Below, piece by piece: positions 5,421 through 7,238 of a DNA stretch of 7,238 nucleotides. Source of the DNA: JAZDPK01 sp043797615 (lineage in GTDB: Bacteria; Patescibacteriota; Patescibacteriia; UBA11705; JABHMO01); the NCBI GenBank assembly GCA_043797615.1, contig JAZDPK010000018.1, positions 1-7,238 of the forward strand, read 5' to 3'. The stretch's first letter is position 1. Every line of letters begins with the position of its first letter. A program made the position numbers and the translations under genes. Below the pieces are notes generated by a model that worked only from the letters and a program-made list of their open reading frames with translations, searched no databases and was not told the origin of the DNA.

Positions 5421-6524
5421 TTATTGTTCGAATATTTTCGTGATCGAATAGATTGGCGTGATAACGGCCAGCGCCAGGACGCCGACCATGAGTCCGATGA
5501 TGACGAAAAGCACCGGTTCAAGGATGTTCGACAGATTTTTCGTGATGTCGTCGAGCGCGTCGTCATGCAACGCGGCGCAGTAGGCGAGCGAGTCGGCAAG
5601 CGTGCCGGATTCTTCGCCCACGCTGATAATCTGGCAGTCGGTCAGGGGGAAGAGCAGGCGCTTGCTTTTGAAAATATCGCAAAGGGAAGATCCGCTTTTA
5701 ACTTTCGAATAGGTGTCTTTTAAAAATATTTTATACTGTTCGTTTCCGGCGGTTTCACTGCAGATGTTTATGCCTTCGTCGATCGTGACGCCGCTTTTGA
5801 GCAGCGTGTTCAAGCTCCGGTAGAACATCGACAGATTGTAGTGCCTGGCGATGTTGTTGATGATCGGCATTTTCAGAATGAGCCAATGCGTGTACGGCTT
5901 GATGAATTTGCCGCGCAAAAGAAGGGTTAAGCCGACAATGGCGGCGATGATGATGATAAACGCGAATACGCCGTAATTCTGGAAAAAATCGGAAACGGCG
6001 ATGAGCATTCTCGTCGAAAGGGGGAGTTCCACGCGGAAATTTTTAAATAATCTGGTTATTTTCGGCAGGACGAATAGCACCACGCCGCCGCCGATCAGGA
6101 TCGTGCCGGAAAAAATAATGGAAGGATAAACCATGGCGCCGACGATTTTTTTCCGAAGCTTGTATTGCGCTTCAAGCTGTTTCGCCAATTGCTCCAAATT
6201 CATTTCCAAGGTGCCGGATTGCTCGCCGATCTTGATCATGTTGACGTAGATGATCGAAAACACTTTCGGATAGCCGGCCAGAGCGTCGCTGAAATTCAGG
6301 CCGCGCTGAACTTTTTCGTTTATTTCAAAAAGGATTTGCTGGAGTTTTCCCTTCGTCTGCTCGCGCATCACCTCCAAAGATTCGGAAAGGGTGGATCCGG
6401 CCTTCAGCAGGATGGACAGGTTTTTGGTGAAAAAAAGCACGCTCTTTTGCGAAACGCCGCCGATGTAGATTTGCTTCCGCGGTTTTTTTGTCGAAGCGGT
6501 TATGTTTTTTGTTTTTTTATCCAT
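5421..6524 (-). CDS. pilC: PilC, type IV pilus inner-membrane platform protein (T2SSF family)
   Basis: A 367-residue integral membrane protein, the platform that couples PilB to pilin insertion into the filament. It has the family's two repeated cytoplasmic domains (about 28-150 and 232-355), each with its signature: MIKIGEQSGTLEMNLEQLA (96-114) and IISVGEESGTLADSLAYCA (299-317). Three hydrophobic helices lie at about 130-156, 184-204 and 337-358, the usual topology. Family members are commonly about 400 residues; here the N-terminal segment before the first domain is short (about 25 basic residues). The ATG at 6524 is preceded by GAG eight bases upstream, a weak ribosome site. It follows pilB after a 122-bp spacer with a long inverted repeat and is four bases from the next gene. 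No pilT lies between pilB and pilC. Confidence 0.96.
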   Translation of the reverse strand: MDKKTKNITASTKKPRKQIYIGGVSQKSVLFFTKNLSILLKAGSTLSESLEVMREQTKGKLQQILFEINEKVQRGLNFSDALAGYPKVFSIIYVNMIKIGEQSGTLEMNLEQLAKQLEAQYKLRKKIVGAMVYPSIIFSGTILIGGGVVLFVLPKITRLFKNFRVELPLSTRMLIAVSDFFQNYGVFAFIIIIAAIVGLTLLLRGKFIKPYTHWLILKMPIINNIARHYNLSMFYRSLNTLLKSGVTIDEGINICSETAGNEQYKIFLKDTYSKVKSGSSLCDIFKSKRLLFPLTDCQIISVGEESGTLADSLAYCAALHDDALDDITKNLSNILEPVLFVIIGLMVGVLALAVITPIYSITKIFEQ

Positions 6525-6559
6525 AACAAAATCTCGATTTGCAATTTAGATAGTAGGTT

Positions 6560-6625
6560 GTAGCTTGTTAGCTTTTTAGGTTGCGAGACGATATCGTCCA
6601 GACGCCTAATAAGCTAAAAAGCTAC
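6560..6625. repeat. Long imperfect inverted repeat with a 12-bp palindromic core between pilB and pilC
   Basis: Bases 6560-6580 and 6605-6625 are inverted copies: 19 of 21 positions pair, with mismatches at 6575/6610 and 6567/6618. Exactly at the same centre of symmetry (between 6592 and 6593) lies a perfect 12-bp palindrome, GACGATATCGTC (6587-6598). The arms are built from an 8-bp unit, CTTNTTAG. In the pilB-pilC transcript the element would fold as a long hairpin 22 bases after the pilB stop, and so could affect RNA processing, termination or coupling; as DNA it could be a protein site or a small dispersed repeat. There is no U tract directly after it, so it is not a standard terminator. 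The function is unknown. Confidence 0.75.
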
Positions 6626-6646
6626 CGGCTAATCAGCTCAGGTTTA

Positions 6647-7238
6647 TTATTCCCTTGTGACCCGCATGATTTCCTCCACCGTGGTCACGCCGTCGAGCAT
6701 TTTCTGGAGGCCGTCGTCGAGCATCGTGGTCATGCCTTGGTCGATCGCTTTTTGTCTTATTACGCTGGCATTGGCATGGGTCATGATCAGTTTTTTTATG
6801 TCTTCGTTCATTTCCAATATTTCAAAGATGCCTAGCCGGCCTTTGTAGCCGGTCATCTGGCATTCGGCACAGCCTTTGCCGCGGTAAAGTTCCAACTCTT
6901 TATTATCAAGTTTGAATTTCTTTATTATTTCCGGAGAAAGAAGTTTTTTAAAAAGTTCGAAATTTTCCGTCGTGACTTTTTCCTTGTAGCGGCATTTCGA
7001 ACAGATTTGCCGGACGAGGCGCTGGCCGATCGCGATGTTGATCGTCGAGGCGACGAGGAACGGCTTGACGCCCATGTCGAGAAGACGCGGCAGGGTGGTG
7101 GCGGCGTCGTTGGTGTGCAGCGTCGACAATACCAAATGGCCGGTCAAAGCGGAATTGATCGCGATGTTCGCGGTTTCTTCGTCGCGGATTTCGCCGACCA
7201 TGATGATGTCCGGATCCTGGCGCACGATGGCGCGCAGG
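6647..7238 (-). CDS. pilB: PilB, type IV pilus extension ATPase (C-terminal part; 5' end outside the window)
   Basis: The last 196 codons of a GspE/PilB-family secretion ATPase, entering from the right edge in frame as LRAIVRQDPDIIMVGEIRD. Visible are the Walker B region (DPDIIMVGEIRD), the histidine box (LVLSTLHTNDA), the Arg-rich TINIAIGQRLVRQIC stretch, and the tetracysteine zinc site formed by CSKC and CAECQMTGYKGR. The end (DGLQKMLDGVTTVEEIMRVT) is typical of the family. The zinc motif and the TTVEEI tail point to the extension ATPase PilB rather than the retraction ATPase PilT. The Walker A motif and N-terminal domains lie beyond position 7238. A GTG at 7225 is only an internal valine codon, not the start. 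The enzyme hydrolyses ATP in the cytoplasm to drive pilin addition through PilC, encoded next. Confidence 0.96.
   Translation of the reverse strand, partial: LRAIVRQDPDIIMVGEIRDEETANIAINSALTGHLVLSTLHTNDAATTLPRLLDMGVKPFLVASTINIAIGQRLVRQICSKCRYKEKVTTENFELFKKLLSPEIIKKFKLDNKELELYRGKGCAECQMTGYKGRLGIFEILEMNEDIKKLIMTHANASVIRQKAIDQGMTTMLDDGLQKMLDGVTTVEEIMRVTRE

Noticed and set aside
5417..5599. N-terminal extension of the GspH/FimT-like protein
   Set aside because: It lies fully within pilC in another frame and is low-complexity Ser/Arg/Thr. ATG 5416 sits four bases after the pilC stop and gives a standard leader.
6561..6642. CRISPR array in the pilB-pilC spacer
   Set aside because: The repeats are 8-bp units directly adjoining each other and inverted, with no regular unique spacers of 30-40 bases, and no cas gene is present.
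7223..7225. GTG as the start of a short PilB-like protein
   Set aside because: The frame stays open to the window edge and the residues before it (LRAI) continue the conserved LRAI-x-RQDPD motif, so this is the inside of a longer gene.

Overview
The window holds most of a type IV pilus (T4P) assembly locus on the minus strand. To its left are a plus-strand tRNA-Leu(CAG) gene and a plus-strand gene for a five-helix membrane protein of the DUF5671 type. The best guess for the organism is a Patescibacteria (CPR) bacterium. The evidence is a compact PilB-PilC-pseudopilin cluster with no pilM/N/O/P/Q in view, pilin sequences of CPR style (for example ARDAQRWSDV in the major pilin), a DUF5671-like protein, a tRNA without encoded CCA, and almost no Shine-Dalgarno sequences. 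This assignment is an inference from protein style. TGA is a normal stop in the DUF5671-like gene and the other stops are TAA, so there is no sign of the Gracilibacteria code.

Layout, left to right: 1-48, a short AT-rich leader with a terminator-like hairpin; 49-131, tRNA-Leu; 132-316, a non-coding spacer with low-complexity sequence and hairpins; 317-1282 (+), the DUF5671-like membrane protein; 1302-1334, a bidirectional terminator between convergent genes. The rest is on the minus strand. In transcription order it reads pilB (3' part only, cut by the window edge), a 122-bp spacer with a long dyad and a perfect 12-bp palindrome, pilC, a GspH/FimT-like pseudopilin, two related PilV-like pilins, a GspJ/PilW-like pseudopilin, a PilX/GspK-like pseudopilin overlapping it by 50 bp, and then the likely major pilin with its own strong extended -10 promoter.

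How the genes work together: PilB powers filament extension from the cytoplasm through the inner-membrane platform PilC. The five minor pseudopilins from GspH/FimT-like to PilX-like probably form the initiation and tip complex, and the downstream pilin supplies the shaft. The separate promoter would let the shaft subunit be made in excess. Six prepilins are present, but no prepilin peptidase (pilD) or retraction ATPase (pilT) lies in the window.

The most unusual parts are the two tandem PilV-like proteins. They share an N-terminal pilin plus head module but carry unrelated C-terminal modules: a probable Ig-like sandwich in one, and a probable beta-solenoid in the other. The solenoid protein also has a cysteine-rich insert and a Ser instead of Gly at the prepilin cleavage site. 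This looks like a modular, specialised pilus tip rather than a wholly new system.
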